Shown piece by piece: positions 24,946 to 36,539 of a stretch of 64,000 nucleotides of DNA. Origin of the DNA: Cyclina sinensis (lineage: Eukaryota > Mollusca > Bivalvia > Venerida > Veneridae); assembly GCA_012932295.1 (NCBI GenBank), contig JAAONU010000001.1, positions 24,543,438-24,607,437 of the forward strand, given 5' to 3'. A model generated the notes under the pieces. It did not search any database and had not been told where the DNA came from. It saw only the letters and a list, made by a program, of their open reading frames with translations. The first letter of the stretch is position 1. Every line of letters starts with the position of its first letter. Position numbers and translations under genes: made by a program.

Positions 24946-26770
24946 CAAGGGGGCCATTGGCCCCAAAGCGCTCACCAGAGGACAGAATGTCATTTGTGTG
25001 AAAACGGACAAGGCTAGAGTTTATTACAAGAATTTGAACAATTTTTACTATATACATGGTCCAAATTTCAAACCTGTACATCAAACAACAAAAAAGGAGG
25101 TCACTAGGTCAAAATGTCATCTAATGTCAGAGTTCAATTTCGACACCTGAAACTGTGCACAGGGTTCGAATTGCATAGCTGTAGATAAACAAGAAATGTT
25201 TGTAAAACATACATGCCCCCCAGCAGCACCTAATTTCTTGTGGTTGGGCCAAAGCATTCTCTAGTTATTGATCAGAAACCGTTTTTAGGATCAAGGTCCC
25301 TGTGGCCTTGACCTTTGACATAATGACCTCAAAATCAATAGAAGTCATGTACGGGTGATGACCAACCAGCATACTAAGTTTGGTGAACCTAGGTCAAAGC
25401 ATTCTCTAGTTATTGATTGGAAACCGTTTTTAGGATGAAAGTCTCTGTGAGCTTGACCTTTCACCTAATAATCTCAAAATCAATAGGGGTCATCTACTGC
25501 TGATGACTAACCAGCATACCAAGTTTGGTGAACCTAGGTCAAAGCGTTCTCTAGTTATTGATTGGAAACGAAGTGTCTACCAACGGACCGACTGACAGAC
25601 CGACCGACCAACCGATATTTGCAAAACTATATGCTCTCTCATCTTCGATGGGGGGCATAAAAAGTAGGTCACTAAGTCCCCTAGGGCAGGGCCAAATGTG
25701 ACCCCAAGCTTTAATTTAAACAATCTTGATATAGTTCCACTAGACAATGGCTCATGTTAAATATCTAAGCTCTAGCTTTCTCGGTTTCAGAGATCACTTT
25801 TTTTATATGCATATAAAGAAAACCCATGACCCCAAGGGCAGGGCCAATTTTGACCCTAGGGCAATAATTTGAACAATGTTTGTAGAGGTCCACAATATGG
25901 GGCAGGGCCAATTTTAACCCCAGGGATATAATTTGAACAATTTTGGTAGAGGACCTGTAGATGATTTCATACACCAAATATCAAATCTCTAGCCTTTGTC
26001 ATTTCAGAGAAGAAGATTTTTTAAATTTTTACTATATACATATAAGGAAAACCTAAGACCCCCTGTGGCAGGGCCAATTTTGGCACTAGGGGCATAATTT
26101 GAACAACTTTGCTAGAGGACCTGTAGATGATATCATACACCAAATATCAATTCTCTAGCCTTTGTCATTTCAGAGAAGAAGATTTTTTAAATTTTTACTA
26201 TATACATATAAGGAAAACCTATGACCCCCTGGGGCGGGGCCAATTTTGGCACTAGGGGCATAATTTGAACAACTTTGCTAGAGGACCTATAGATGACGTC
26301 ATATACCAAATACCAATGCTCTAGCCTTTGTCATTTCAGAGGAGAAGATTTTTTAAGTTTTTTACTATATACATAATTATAAGGAAAACCTATGACCCCT
26401 GGGGTGGGGCCAATTTTGGCACTAGGGGCATAATTTGAATAACTTTGGTAGAGGACCTATAGATGATGTCATATACTAAATATCAAAGCTATGGGCCTTG
26501 TACTTTCTGATAAGAAGAATTTTTTAATTTGCATTTTTGAAACTTCTTTTTTGGCCCTGTGACCTACTTATGCAACAGACCGGAACCATTTGAACAACTT
26601 TGAAAGGGGACCACCAAAGGATCATTCCTGTATAGTTTGGTTAATGTGCAGTCAGTAGTTTCAGAGGAGATGTTATTTTTATGTAATTGTTGACGACGCA
26701 CGACGATGGACGCCGGACACAGGGGTGTCACAATAGCTCACCATGAGCACATTGTGCTCAGGTGAGCTAA
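24946..26770 (+). repeat. Tandem-core element, ~165-bp unit, hairpin CTAA end
   Basis: The head GGGGGCCATTGGCCCCAAAG with GCTCACC begins right after the previous element's CTAA. From about 25670, five units share GGGGCAGGGCCAATTTTG, GGGGCATAATTTGAACAA, AGAGGACCTGTAGATGAT and CATTTCAGAGAAGAAGATT. It closes with GACGACGCACGACGATGGAC and a hairpin at 26735-26768, ending CTAA. Another element (25190-25663) is nested in it. Confidence 0.75.
25190..25663 (+). repeat. Nested tandem-core element, GGGGGGCATAA end
   Basis: It starts AACAAGAAATGTTTGTAAAACATACATGCCCCCC-like sequence (ends with ATGCCCCCC). It carries two and a half units with CATTCTCTAGTTATTGAT, GAAACCGTTTTTAGGAT and AAGTTTGGTGAACCTAGGTC, then a GACCGACTGACAGACCGAC tract, a hairpin and GGGGGGCATAA. 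Confidence 0.7.
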
Positions 26771-27789
26771 CAATGGTCAGGTAAGAGCTCAAAATAGCAC
26801 AAAATAACCATCTATTTTGAAGTTTATATTTGAGGAAGGTGGCAAACTTTATATCCAGACCACAATACAGACTAAATAGAAATTCATGCTTAGTGTCTTT
26901 TTCAAGTTTATTTACACTGATAACATCTGAAATTCAGTATGGAACTGACGGTGACCACTGACTTGAATACTGATTTGCTTAAGGTAATCTTATTAGTAAA
27001 CAAACCCTGATACAGCAATAAAATACATTGAAGATCGCTGTTCTTTGTAAACTTAGCAACTTCAAACTGCTATCAACTAATTTGGCACTAGGTTTCCATC
27101 TTACTACCCCTATGAATTAGCCAGAAAAAAAGAATACATGTAGGTGCATACTTCCGCCATTTTAAAAGACAACATTTTTTATAGCTTCATCTCTGCATGC
27201 ATATGACAGAATGTTTTCAAAATTTTTGAAAGTCTTTTCAATTCAATAAAGACCACGTTCTTGCTAAATTTGTGAATTAGACAAAAAAATAGTCAAATTA
27301 TAACTGAAGCATCTGTTATAATTCTTAGAAACAATACATAAACAAGGATATCGTTGGAAACAATGGATGCTCCCCAACATAACACATGTTCAACAAATCC
27401 CTTTAATACATTTGGAGTTATAGTCTGGACAAATTAAAGTGTTCAAATTAAATGTAATAAAGGGAGTTAATTCAAAATGTAGGTAAGGAAGAGTTATGTT
27501 CATAATACAGTGCACTTCCACTCTGTCTTTTTCTTAACTTTCAACAACATAGCTTTTGAGTTATGTTCATTTGGAGTAATGTTCAGGACAAAAGTTAAAT
27601 TTATCAAAAGGAGATAATTCCAAAAGTAAGCTTGACAGAGCTTTTGTTCTTGAACATTGTGATTCCTCTCACTGCATTCTATTGTTGTGTATACTTTCAT
27701 CGTAATCCCTTTAATAGCTTTGGAGTTATGCTCCAGACAAACGATCAAAGATGGTAAGGCTTCAATGGGCATAAATCTGTGAAAAAAGC
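26771..27789. other. Spacer without a recognised gene
   Basis: AT-rich; the minus-strand open frames at 27500-27969 overlap repeat-like sequence and show no protein family signature. Confidence 0.4.
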
Positions 27790-28717
27790 TGAACTGGAAC
27801 ATGTCACTAATATGCTCCTACAGGTAGTAAAGCCTCCTATCAAGTTCCAATGAATTACAGCCAATGTTTGCTGAGAAACTGTTCGGACAAAAATTACAGC
27901 TACAAAAGCATCAAAGGGTGTATAAATTTGTGAAAAATCACTGAACCAGAACATGCCAATATCATGCATCCCTCCTCTTGGTAGTGAAGCGTCCTATTGA
28001 GTTTCAGTGAATTGCAGTTAATAGCTGCTAAGAAATAGTCCAGACAAAAATTACAGCTAAAAAAGCATAAAAGGGGCATAACTTATCACTGAACTGGAAC
28101 ATGCCAGTATCATGCATACCTCCTCTTGGTAGTGAAGCGTCCTATTGAGTTTCAGTGAATTGCAGTTAATAGCTGCTGAGAAATAGTCCAGACAAAAATT
28201 ACAGCTAAAAAAGCATAAAAGGGGCATAACTTATCACTGAACTGGAACATGCCAGTATCATGCATACCTCCTCTTGGTAGTGAAGCTTCCTATTGAGTTT
28301 CAGTGAACTGCGGTTAATAGCTGCTGAGAAATAGTCCGGACAAAAATTACAGCTAAAAAGGCATCAAAGCGGCATAACTTTGTGAAGAATCTCTGAACCA
28401 GAACATGCCTGTAATATGCACACCTCCTCTTGGTAGTAAAGCTTCCTGTTAAGTTTTGATGAATTCCAGTCAGTGGTTGCTGAGAAATAGTCCAGACAAA
28501 ATTGACAGTTGAAAGGGCATTAAAGGTGCATAACTTTGTGTAAAATCATTGAATCAGAATACGCTGCTAATATGCACAGCTCCTCTTGGCAGTGAAGCTT
28601 CCTATGAAGTTTTAGTAAATTCAAGCCAGTGGTTGTTGAGATATTGTTCGGACAAAATTTCGGGACTGACAGACGGACAAGGCAGCGACTATATGCATCT
28701 CCGTTTGGGAGCATAAA
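27790..28717 (+). repeat. Tandem-core element, ~148-bp unit, about six copies
   Basis: CCTCCTCTTGGTAGTGAAGC recurs near 27972, 28118, 28267, 28423 and 28574. Units share GAGTTTCAGTGAATTGCAG, GAGAAATAGTCCAGACAAAA and TACAGCTAAAAAAGCAT. Units at 28060-28350 are almost identical and so recently duplicated. It ends with GACTGACAGACGGAC and GGGAGCATAAAA. Confidence 0.85.
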
Positions 28718-29171
28718 AAGCTTTGAAATAAGTCAGCATCTTAAAGGGCACATCGCACATGACTCATCCACGTTATAACCAAAACTGTAAAAATTGTTGC
28801 GGCTACAAATTTTGCCACTGTCACTTGATGTAAAAATTTCAATGATGGGTTTTCTGATGCTTTGAACAAGTATCAAATACCTATCTTCTTAGAGACAATA
28901 AATATAAAAAGAAGCTTTAAAATAAGTCAGCCTGTTGAAGGGTACGTCGTGCTTAATTCATACATGTAATAACCAAAACAGTGAAAATATTGCAGTATTT
29001 ACACAGTATGGTATACACTTTTGTAAATATTAATTAATTTTATTGTTATGTCTGTTAAAATAAAAGAATGATAAAATACTGAGAGGGTTTGATGTCACAT
29101 GTGTGTATTAAATTTGAAATTTTTGAGGTGGCAGCTGAGATGGATTATAGTCGTTTTCATCAACCTTTTCA

Positions 29172-29612
29172 GTGATTCAGATTAGTGGTCGCCCAGTCGC
29201 CCAACGCAACCAAAAATTCAGTTGGGCAAATGAAATTTATCAGCTGGTAGCCCAGCCAGTGAGTGTTTTCCGAGCCAAACACATTTTGTTTATCATAGAA
29301 ATGATTTATTGCGGATGCACAGATAATTGGTTTAAATGCCAGGCATCCCATTCTGAACCGAAATACTGTTTCTGTTGATTTGCTCCCTTTACTTAAATTC
29401 AACATGTGTGGTGATTCTCTGGTTGCACTGATGTCATAGCGGTGCCCATGAATGAATAAATAAATATCAGAATTTTTAAAAAGTCTATCAAATAATATAA
29501 TGGGACCATTTATAAAAGCTGGGCGACCAAGTCTGATGCTGGGCCACCAAATTTTTTCGTCTGGTAGACCAGGTGGCTACCAAATCTCAAATGTTAATCT
29601 GAATGACTGCTT
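29172..29612. mobile_element. MITE-like inverted repeat element
   Basis: The left end TGATTCAGATTA...GGTCGCCCAG and the right end, read inversely, CATTCAGATTA...CTGGTAGACCAG/GGTCGCCCAGC mirror each other around an AT-rich centre with the palindrome-like GCCCAG/CTGGGC words. No open frame of known family. Boundaries are approximate. Confidence 0.45.
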
Positions 29613-29649
29613 TTCGTCAAACCGATTATGTTTTGTAAATGAAAAGTCA

Positions 29650-30085
29650 TTTGTCACCCAGATTATATTCATTATGTGGAAAGTGCGAACAGGGTATCAA
29701 TTAAGGCTCTGGTGTGAAATACTTCATTCACACCTAATGACTGCCACATTATTTATGATATTTGTTTAATGCAGGTCGATATGCCTTTAAAATATCCAAA
29801 TATAAAAAGGAAAAAGATCAAACTAGTAAAAAAAAAAGACCTATATTTGCGTGACTTTGTTACAAGTATGCTTTGCAGGGCTAGCTCTGGGTCAAAATTT
29901 GCTTGAGCCAAATATATTTTCGACGCGGAAAAGGGGGTGGGTGCGGGAGGGGGAGTACCCCCTCCTGCGTCGAAATTTTTTTAGGTTTAACAGTTACACA
30001 TGAGCGAGTAATTAGTTGTGAATGACCATACAAAAAATATTTCACACATTTGGCCAACTGAATATTCAGGGTGACGAAACAACTT
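29650..30085. mobile_element. Degenerate MITE with GTCACCCTGAATATTC-like ends
   Basis: The right end reads GAATATTCAGGGTGACGAAAC (30058-30080) and matches 31840-31866. The diverged left end near 29653 is GTCACCCAGATTATATTC. The interior holds a hairpin at 29919-29979 built from TTTTCGACGC and GGAGGGGGAGTACCCCCTCC. No coding sequence. Confidence 0.45.
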
Positions 30086-30636
30086 TTCATTTACTATACA
30101 TAATCAGTTTGTTTTTTTTCTTTTTTATTAAAAAAAAAATTGGTAGTAATTGATAATATTACTGACTGTCTTACCCAGAACAGAACAGAACATACCTTTT
30201 ATTAATCCCAGGTATTATAACAATACAGCATGGGTGTATAAAAGACACAATATTTTAAATATGAAATTTTCCGGAACAGAAGAGCGATTCATGCACATAC
30301 ATATATACACATACAAGATGGGGGTTGGACGACCAGTGCCAGATTAATTCATCAATTGGTTGTAATGACTTGGTCCAAAAGTAAAATCAACAATTCTAAA
30401 AATAGCAAAAGCACTGGATTTTCATTCTAAACATGCTCTCAGTTTATGAATGGAAAACATCTCGCATATTTTAAATGCGTGGTAAAGGAGTAAGCATAAT
30501 TGTTACATGTTGTTTAAATTCAAATTAAATAAACAAAATCATGATTAGAGTATATGCATCATTCTAAATATAACTTGAGAAAAAAAAAGAAAAGAAAAAG
30601 AAATCTGTATTATGTATTAACATTTGACAATACAAT

Positions 30637-31235
30637 AGAGTGCTTGGTCCAATGCTCGGCGTATACCAACACTCGGCGTAAATCTATTTTTTCACGGAAT
30701 TGACATTTTTTCTTAGAAGTGATATAAAACTCTTCTTTAATTCGAGTCAAGTGTCATTTCGTCTATCTTTTCATGGTTCTCTGAACTTCCAGTATCATCA
30801 CGTGACTTAAGCATAGCAGACGGAAGAGGATCCCATTGGATGAAACAGACAAAACATATTGTTTTCTATGCGAGATCATGTACTTCTGCTGTTTGATACG
30901 CAATGAATAGAAACAATCTATTTATGTTCAAGAAAGGTTCTTTGCATAATTACAAAAGATTTCTTTCTGAAAGGTCACCGATCAGGTCATCTATGGTACG
31001 CCGAGCATTGGTACAATTTTGTGCAAACCTCACATGTTTTACTCGGTCTATTTATACTAAAATTATAGCCTGCCCTGTAGTTTATGTCACGGTTGTTTCA
31101 CATGGGGAAACTTCATAAGGATTTAGCAAAGTTTACTCTTGAACATAATTAGTTCATAACATGAAATGAGTAATTTGTTTAGTCTCTTCAAAGAAATTCC
31201 ATTAATTTTACGCCGAGCATTGGTCTGACCACTCT
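30637..31235. mobile_element. MITE with AGAGTG...CACTCT ends and 5-bp ACAAT duplication
   Basis: Inverted ends of about 27 bp start AGAGTGCTTGGTCC (left) and AGAGTGGTCAGACC (right, inverted), both followed by AATGCTCGGCGTA. ACAAT flanks at 30632-30636 and 31236-31240. A third copy of the CGCCGAGCATTGGT word sits internally near 30999. No transposase. Confidence 0.65.
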
Positions 31236-31656
31236 ACAATTAAGATAATCGAAGACCAGTACAAGAGAAAAAAAGAAGAAATAAGAAAGAAAGACAGGAA
31301 AAGAAGTTTCCTGACAAATATAGCAAACTGATTACTGATTATTAAAAATCAGGAAAGGGTCTGTGAGTTCGAAGGAACGACTGTAATTGTAAAGCGTTGA
31401 GATACCCGAAAAGGTAACATCCGACGAAATATACAAGAAAAACAATCGGGTCGAAAAGTAGGCATACTCATATCTTACGGCACTAATTAAACACATTAAG
31501 AATTTAACAAATTTAAACATACTTTTTATAACTAAATAAAGCAAAATATCGTGTCTGCTGTGGAACACTTTGGACGTTCTCTGGTTTTGCACTGTCCATT
31601 TTAAAAGGCAAGTTTATTAGCCGGCAAATAATATCCTTGTGCGGTACACTATTATT

Positions 31657-31866
31657 TACCCTGAATATTCAATTGGTGGAAAGTGTGAAATATTTTTGTA
31701 AGGTGTAACTGTTTCACCTAATTAGACATAAAATTTATCAATGATGGTTGTCTGTTTAATGTTCGTGCGAAGAACACCCATACAACTATTATTAATAATG
31801 CGGGAGTAATAAGGTGTGAATGAAGTCTTTCACACTTTCCGCCTATTGAATATTCAGGGTGACGAA
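31657..31866. mobile_element. Hairpin MITE (~210 bp), ACCCTGAATATTCAATTGG ends
   Basis: The left arm ACCCTGAATATTCAATTGG...GGAAAGTGTGAAA is mirrored at 31828-31860 (TTTCACACTTTCCGCC, then CTATTGAATATTCAGGGT). Arms are ~35 bp and the interior is AT-rich. The right flank GACGAAAC is shared with the copy ending at 30080, so the real element may extend a few bases further. Confidence 0.6.
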
Positions 31867-32181
31867 ACGACTTAAAGGGTTGGGCTGCTTCATAGATCTG
31901 ATGATTTTTTAGTTGTTCAACCTATTAGCCGAACAAACATAAAATATCGATATTGATCAATATTTAATGTGTTCACCTTCGTAGGCGAAATAGTGAGACT
32001 TGTTCGGTATGCAAGATACAGAATGAATGAATGTAGTTTTATGGTCCGTCGAAAACTATGGGCATTTTGGGCACAAATATTGTATAAAAAGAACTAGCTA
32101 TTGTGTTAAAAATTGTCGGTAGTATGTAAAATATGATGTAGTTAAAAGTTTATATGTAAAAAAAAAAAATGTTGGTATCTT

Positions 32182-32960
32182 TTAATTTTTTAAAAATTTA
32201 AAGATTAAGTCTGGCTGAATAGAATTAAACAGCTCATGCATGTTATGTACATTGAAATATTTATTTCGTATTGGAGCAAAGTCTACACAGTCAATAGAAA
32301 TGTGTTAACTTTAAGATCTGTAAAACAAGGAACACACTGCGGGACTGGTTCTTCTTTCAGAAGATGAGAGTGAGTAAGGTAAGAAAGTCCAATACGTAGA
32401 CGACAAAGGACAATTTCTTCTCTGCGTGATGGTCTAGAAGATAACAACCACTCTCCTAGGACAGACTTGATAGAATGCAATTTATTTGTTTGATTCATAG
32501 GAACTTCCAAAGTTGTCTGCCAGACTTTTTTTTTTATATAACTATTGACAATGGGTTTAAAATCACTGTAAGGAACAAGGAAAAGTAAAACCTCAGTATT
32601 TAGAGCTGTTTTGGCAGCTTTATCTGCTGCCTCATTGCCCTGAATTCCAATAATGCTAGGGAGCCAACAAAATATTATCTCAGAATCCTGAAGAAGATGA
32701 GAAAGTTGTTGTAACAAATCAACAACAAGAGAATTGTCAGTATTTTCATGATCAAGGGCTTGCAAAGCTGATAAAGAGTCAATGAAAATAAGATATCTAA
32801 AATAATCATCAGTTTCAATATAATCAAAAGGTAGTGCAATTGCTTTAAGTTCAGCTGAAAAGATAGAAGAATGATCAAGAAGACGGAAAGAAAAAGTTTC
32901 ATCTGTTATTACAGCTGCAGCTGCTACACTGCTGTTTTGTTTGGAGCCATCTGTGTACAC
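32182..32960 (-). pseudogene. Non-LTR retrotransposon (Jockey/I-like) RNase H and C-terminal fragment
   Basis: The frame opens at GTG in the RNase H motif YTDGSK (first catalytic aspartate). It continues through SIFSAELKAI (glutamate), IFIDSLSALQAL (aspartate) and WLPSIIGIQGNEAADKAAK (histidine site changed to I, final aspartate kept), then the C-terminal RRREEIVLCRLRIG-type region with a CVPC knuckle. In LINEs of this kind the domain follows reverse transcriptase and processes the RNA-DNA hybrid. Reverse transcriptase and endonuclease are missing: upstream the frame runs into an AT microsatellite near 32990. A frameshift near 32297 ends the main frame early; the neighbouring frame carries the family-like tail (CVDFAPIRNKYF) to a TAA at 32182-32184. 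It is a 5'-truncated dead copy, the usual fate of LINE insertions. Confidence 0.85.
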
Positions 32961-32989
32961 ATGTTCATAACTATAATTATAGTTATATA

Positions 32990-35147
32990 TTATATATTAA
33001 TATTGTTATTTGATTTCACTGTATTTAATTTTGAATATTTCAGGAGTGGTTGTATCTTTCTTATCTTTACAAGATCATAAGTAAATTGTGGAGATTTCCA
33101 TGATGGAATGCTTGGTATTATAGTTATCGCTGAGATATTCTATTCTGTCTATCCATAAAAGCCAATTGAACTGACAACGTTAGACATCTAATCTCTAAAA
33201 AATACATACTGTCTGAAAAGGGATCCATATATCTGGAATAAACATGTAGAAAACGACAGACATAAATAATTTTCTTTCTTATGACCTGATATTTTTCTGT
33301 ATGAAAATAGGAAAATGCAAGAATATCATGCATGAGCATTATATATTCTCGGAAACGACGCGCTATACGGAATTCTACCAATGATATTTTTGTAGTTGTG
33401 CAATTTCAAGCGGAAGCGCATGCGCACTCGCATCACGGAACAGTGGTATGCCAGTGTAACGAAGTAAGGTGACTCCAATAGATCTAGAATAATGACCCCC
33501 GTCTTTATTCTACAGAAAAAGTGATCCCTTTTCCATAAAAGAAACAGAAAAAAGAAAGAAATAATGCCCGCCCTAGTCTGTAAAATACCATCACAACCAC
33601 CTGGTCACTCACAACCTATTAACTACTACAATCGTAACAACTAAACAGTTGTTGTTATTATAACTATTGCTGCTGCTGGTTCTGCTGCTAGCAGTACTTA
33701 CAAATTATAGCAAACTATGTTTCCCTTTTATTTCTAAAGAAATCTGAGGAAACCTTGTTTAACATGCACGTTATATAAAACAAGTTTGATCAATTTATAG
33801 ATATAAGGTTGTTGTTTTAAATACTTTTTGGTTTAAAAGTAGAAAATAGTTGCTATAATTTATTTGTTCCAGATAAGAGAAAGAATAGACAGCTTTCAAA
33901 AAAATAAGCCCAAATAAATGATATGACACAGGTATGACTGTTGAGATAGGTTAAGGTCAAGCGCACTGCTCTTGAAAGGACAAAGTATTTCATCTCCCTG
34001 GTCATTATGTTATGACCACCATGCAGTTCTTTAGGAAAACTTCATGGAGAGTGAAATTCTCTGAAACTGAATAAACAAAACTGCATCTTCACTCTTCATT
34101 AAGCTAAAGTCCAGAGAAAAAATCACATAAATAATCATGTAAAGAATGCTCATTTAAAGCATTTTTCTAATAACAGATCTGTTACAAAAACTACACATAT
34201 CATATGTAAACTGAGATTTTCCTACCTTGAAAGGTAAGTAATTATTATCAATTTTACCTAACTTTTCTATTAAAACAATTTTTGTTTAACTGTACTAAAA
34301 TAATTCACATGTTCATGACAACGACACCCATGTGAATTAATAAAATGACATATTACCGTATATTCATTTTACAAAAATTCAGGAAAATTTCATGTATGCG
34401 TGTAGCAACGAGCAAACACAACATGAAAAACTCAGAATGTTTCCTTGTATGTTCCGAAAATATATGGCATGCACAATGCGCATTAGAAAATCCACTTAAT
34501 TCTTCAGAAACGTCAAATAAAAAGCTTCTTGACAGTCACTGATAACCATGTACAAACTGCCTAAAGCACTCATCAGTTTTTTTTCTCAGGTTATTGATAC
34601 TGAAATTGTTTTTCATTTCAATTTGCTCTGGTAGAAGTAGGGCGTGAGCAAGGGCGGTTATAGAAATTCTGGCTGCGGGGCCGGATCCTAATCCCAAGAG
34701 TCCGACCGATTTTAGGAAGACAAATGCAATAATTCAGGGGATTTTGGAACATCTACGGGGATTCGGACTAGCCTGACCCCAAAACCACCGGAAATCGAGG
34801 TGTGCATTCACGATATTTCGCAAGCAGGGGTTTCCGGGGCTCGAAATACTACGACTAGGGGGGCAGTTTGAAAACTGAGTCACAAGTTTGTTATGATTAT
34901 GTTTTAATCGATATATTATTTGCTAATAATAAAAGATCACCCGGAACGAAAGTTAAAGGGTATGCGCATTTTTCCCTTGACAGTTCTCCAAGAGTTCTAG
35001 ACTGCATGCGACCTGGCAAATAATTCTCACGTTTTTAAACGATTAATTATTTACCATTAAAACTAAAAAAAATAATAAAAGCGTTTGATTTCATAAATTT
35101 GTAATGCATTCATGTACCTTCGTCGTATCTAAGTGCTGCATTGTAAA
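32990..35147. other. Gene-poor stretch
   Basis: No supported gene. Around 33395-33450 and 34640-34870 base composition is more GC- and CpG-rich than the surroundings, the latter with GGGGCCGGATCC-like sequence, but no exon or promoter could be defended. Confidence 0.35.
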
Positions 35148-35590
35148 TTTAAAGGGGCTGTGCTCCAGATGACAAAAAGAAGAAAGTGTTCTTGTATTAT
35201 AAATTTCTTGTAATATTTATGATTAATGCTTAAAAAATAACTTACTGACAAAATATAAGTCAAATAATTACATTATAAATTGACTTTATTCCCTTTCAAA
35301 GTGCTATACCGTAACGCGACGGTATAACTATATCGTATAAGATTTAAAGTAAATATCTGTAATATAACATGTGGCGATGGTGGTGACAGTAAAAGCGTTG
35401 GAAATATTTTGTTAACATTTTGTCCAGAGTTCAAATCTGGCTGGAGCGAAAATATTTTTTTAATTCTATTTTGACTTTTATAATCAGTTTTGAAGTAAAA
35501 TATCATGTTGTTATAATCTCACGGCATCTAAATATATATAATTTATGGGAAATTTTTTTTATGTCAAATCTGGAGTACAGCCTCTTTAAA
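35148..35590. mobile_element. Inverted-repeat element, copy 1 (443 bp)
   Basis: The left end TTTAAAGGGGCTGTGCTCCA is mirrored by the right end (TTTAAAGAGGCTGTACTCCA when inverted), about 23 of 26 matching. The interior has GACGGTATAACTATATCGTA and a tRNA B-box-like AGAGTTCAAATCTGG. A direct copy follows at 36108. No coding sequence; superfamily unassigned. Confidence 0.7.
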
Positions 35591-35992
35591 AATCTAGCAC
35601 TTGAATTTCAATACAAGCAATTCAGACAGTAACGATTGTCTTTAAAGGGATATACTCGAAATAAATCGCTGATATAATGTCTTATATCCTGAGAAAATTT
35701 TGGTTTCTAATAAATTGTTCTCCATCCATAAATCATATGAAAACAGCCCTCTATATATAGGGACTAGTTTAAAGCCTTCAGTTTACCTGTTGTACTTAGA
35801 ATTTTGGACTTTATCTTTACATCTGATTTATTACTTCAATATCATATGTATTTATACGTTTTTTTTTCACTCCCTGTATTCGTAGAGCTGGACGTCATTT
35901 TTTTTTACCCATTTTGGATATTCTCTGTAAAATAATCATCGCTTCTTTTTGACGAGTTTAAACACGCCATTCCAGGAATGGTTGCAAAAAGT

Positions 35993-35993
<1 letters not shown>

Positions 35994-36028
<35 letters not shown>
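35994..36028 (+). repeat. (AAAT)n microsatellite
   Basis: About nine AAAT tetramers between the two inverted-repeat element copies. Confidence 0.95.
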
Positions 36029-36107
36029 GCGGATAAAACCTTACGCTCATGAGAGTAACCGAAATTAATTTCATGAAATCACTGAAAGCCGTAATATTAC
36101 TCATATG

Positions 36108-36539
36108 TTAAAGGGGCTGTGCTCCAGATGACAAAAAAAGAAAGTTTTCTTGTATTATAAATTTCTTGTAATATTTATGACTAATGCTTAAAAAATAACT
36201 TACTGACAAAAAATAAGTCAAATAATTACATTATAAATTGATTTTTTCCCTTTCAAAGTGCTATACCGTAACGCGACGGTATAACTATATCGTATAAGAT
36301 TTAAAGTAAATATCTGTAATATAACATGCGGCGATGGTGGTGACAGTAAAAGCGATAGAAACATTTTGTTAACATGAGGGGTCCAGAGTTCAAATCCGGC
36401 TGGAGCGAAAATATTTTTTTAATTCTATTTTGACTTTTATAATCAGTTTTGAAGTAATATATTATGTTGTTATAATCTCACGGCATCTAAATATATAATT
36501 TATGAAAAAAAATATGTCAAATCGTACAGCCTCTTTAAA
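36108..36539. mobile_element. Inverted-repeat element, copy 2 (~432 bp)
   Basis: More than 90% identical to 35148-35590 and in the same orientation. Its right end has lost the TGGAGT part of the inverted repeat but keeps ACAGCCTCTTTAAA. GAGGGGTCCAGAGTTCAAAT near 36377 is a B-box-like word. Confidence 0.7.

Noticed and set aside
33124..33420. Minus-strand 85-residue frame next to CpG-richer DNA, considered as a first exon
   Set aside because: No family motif, and no phase-compatible link to the exon at 18899-19027 could be shown.
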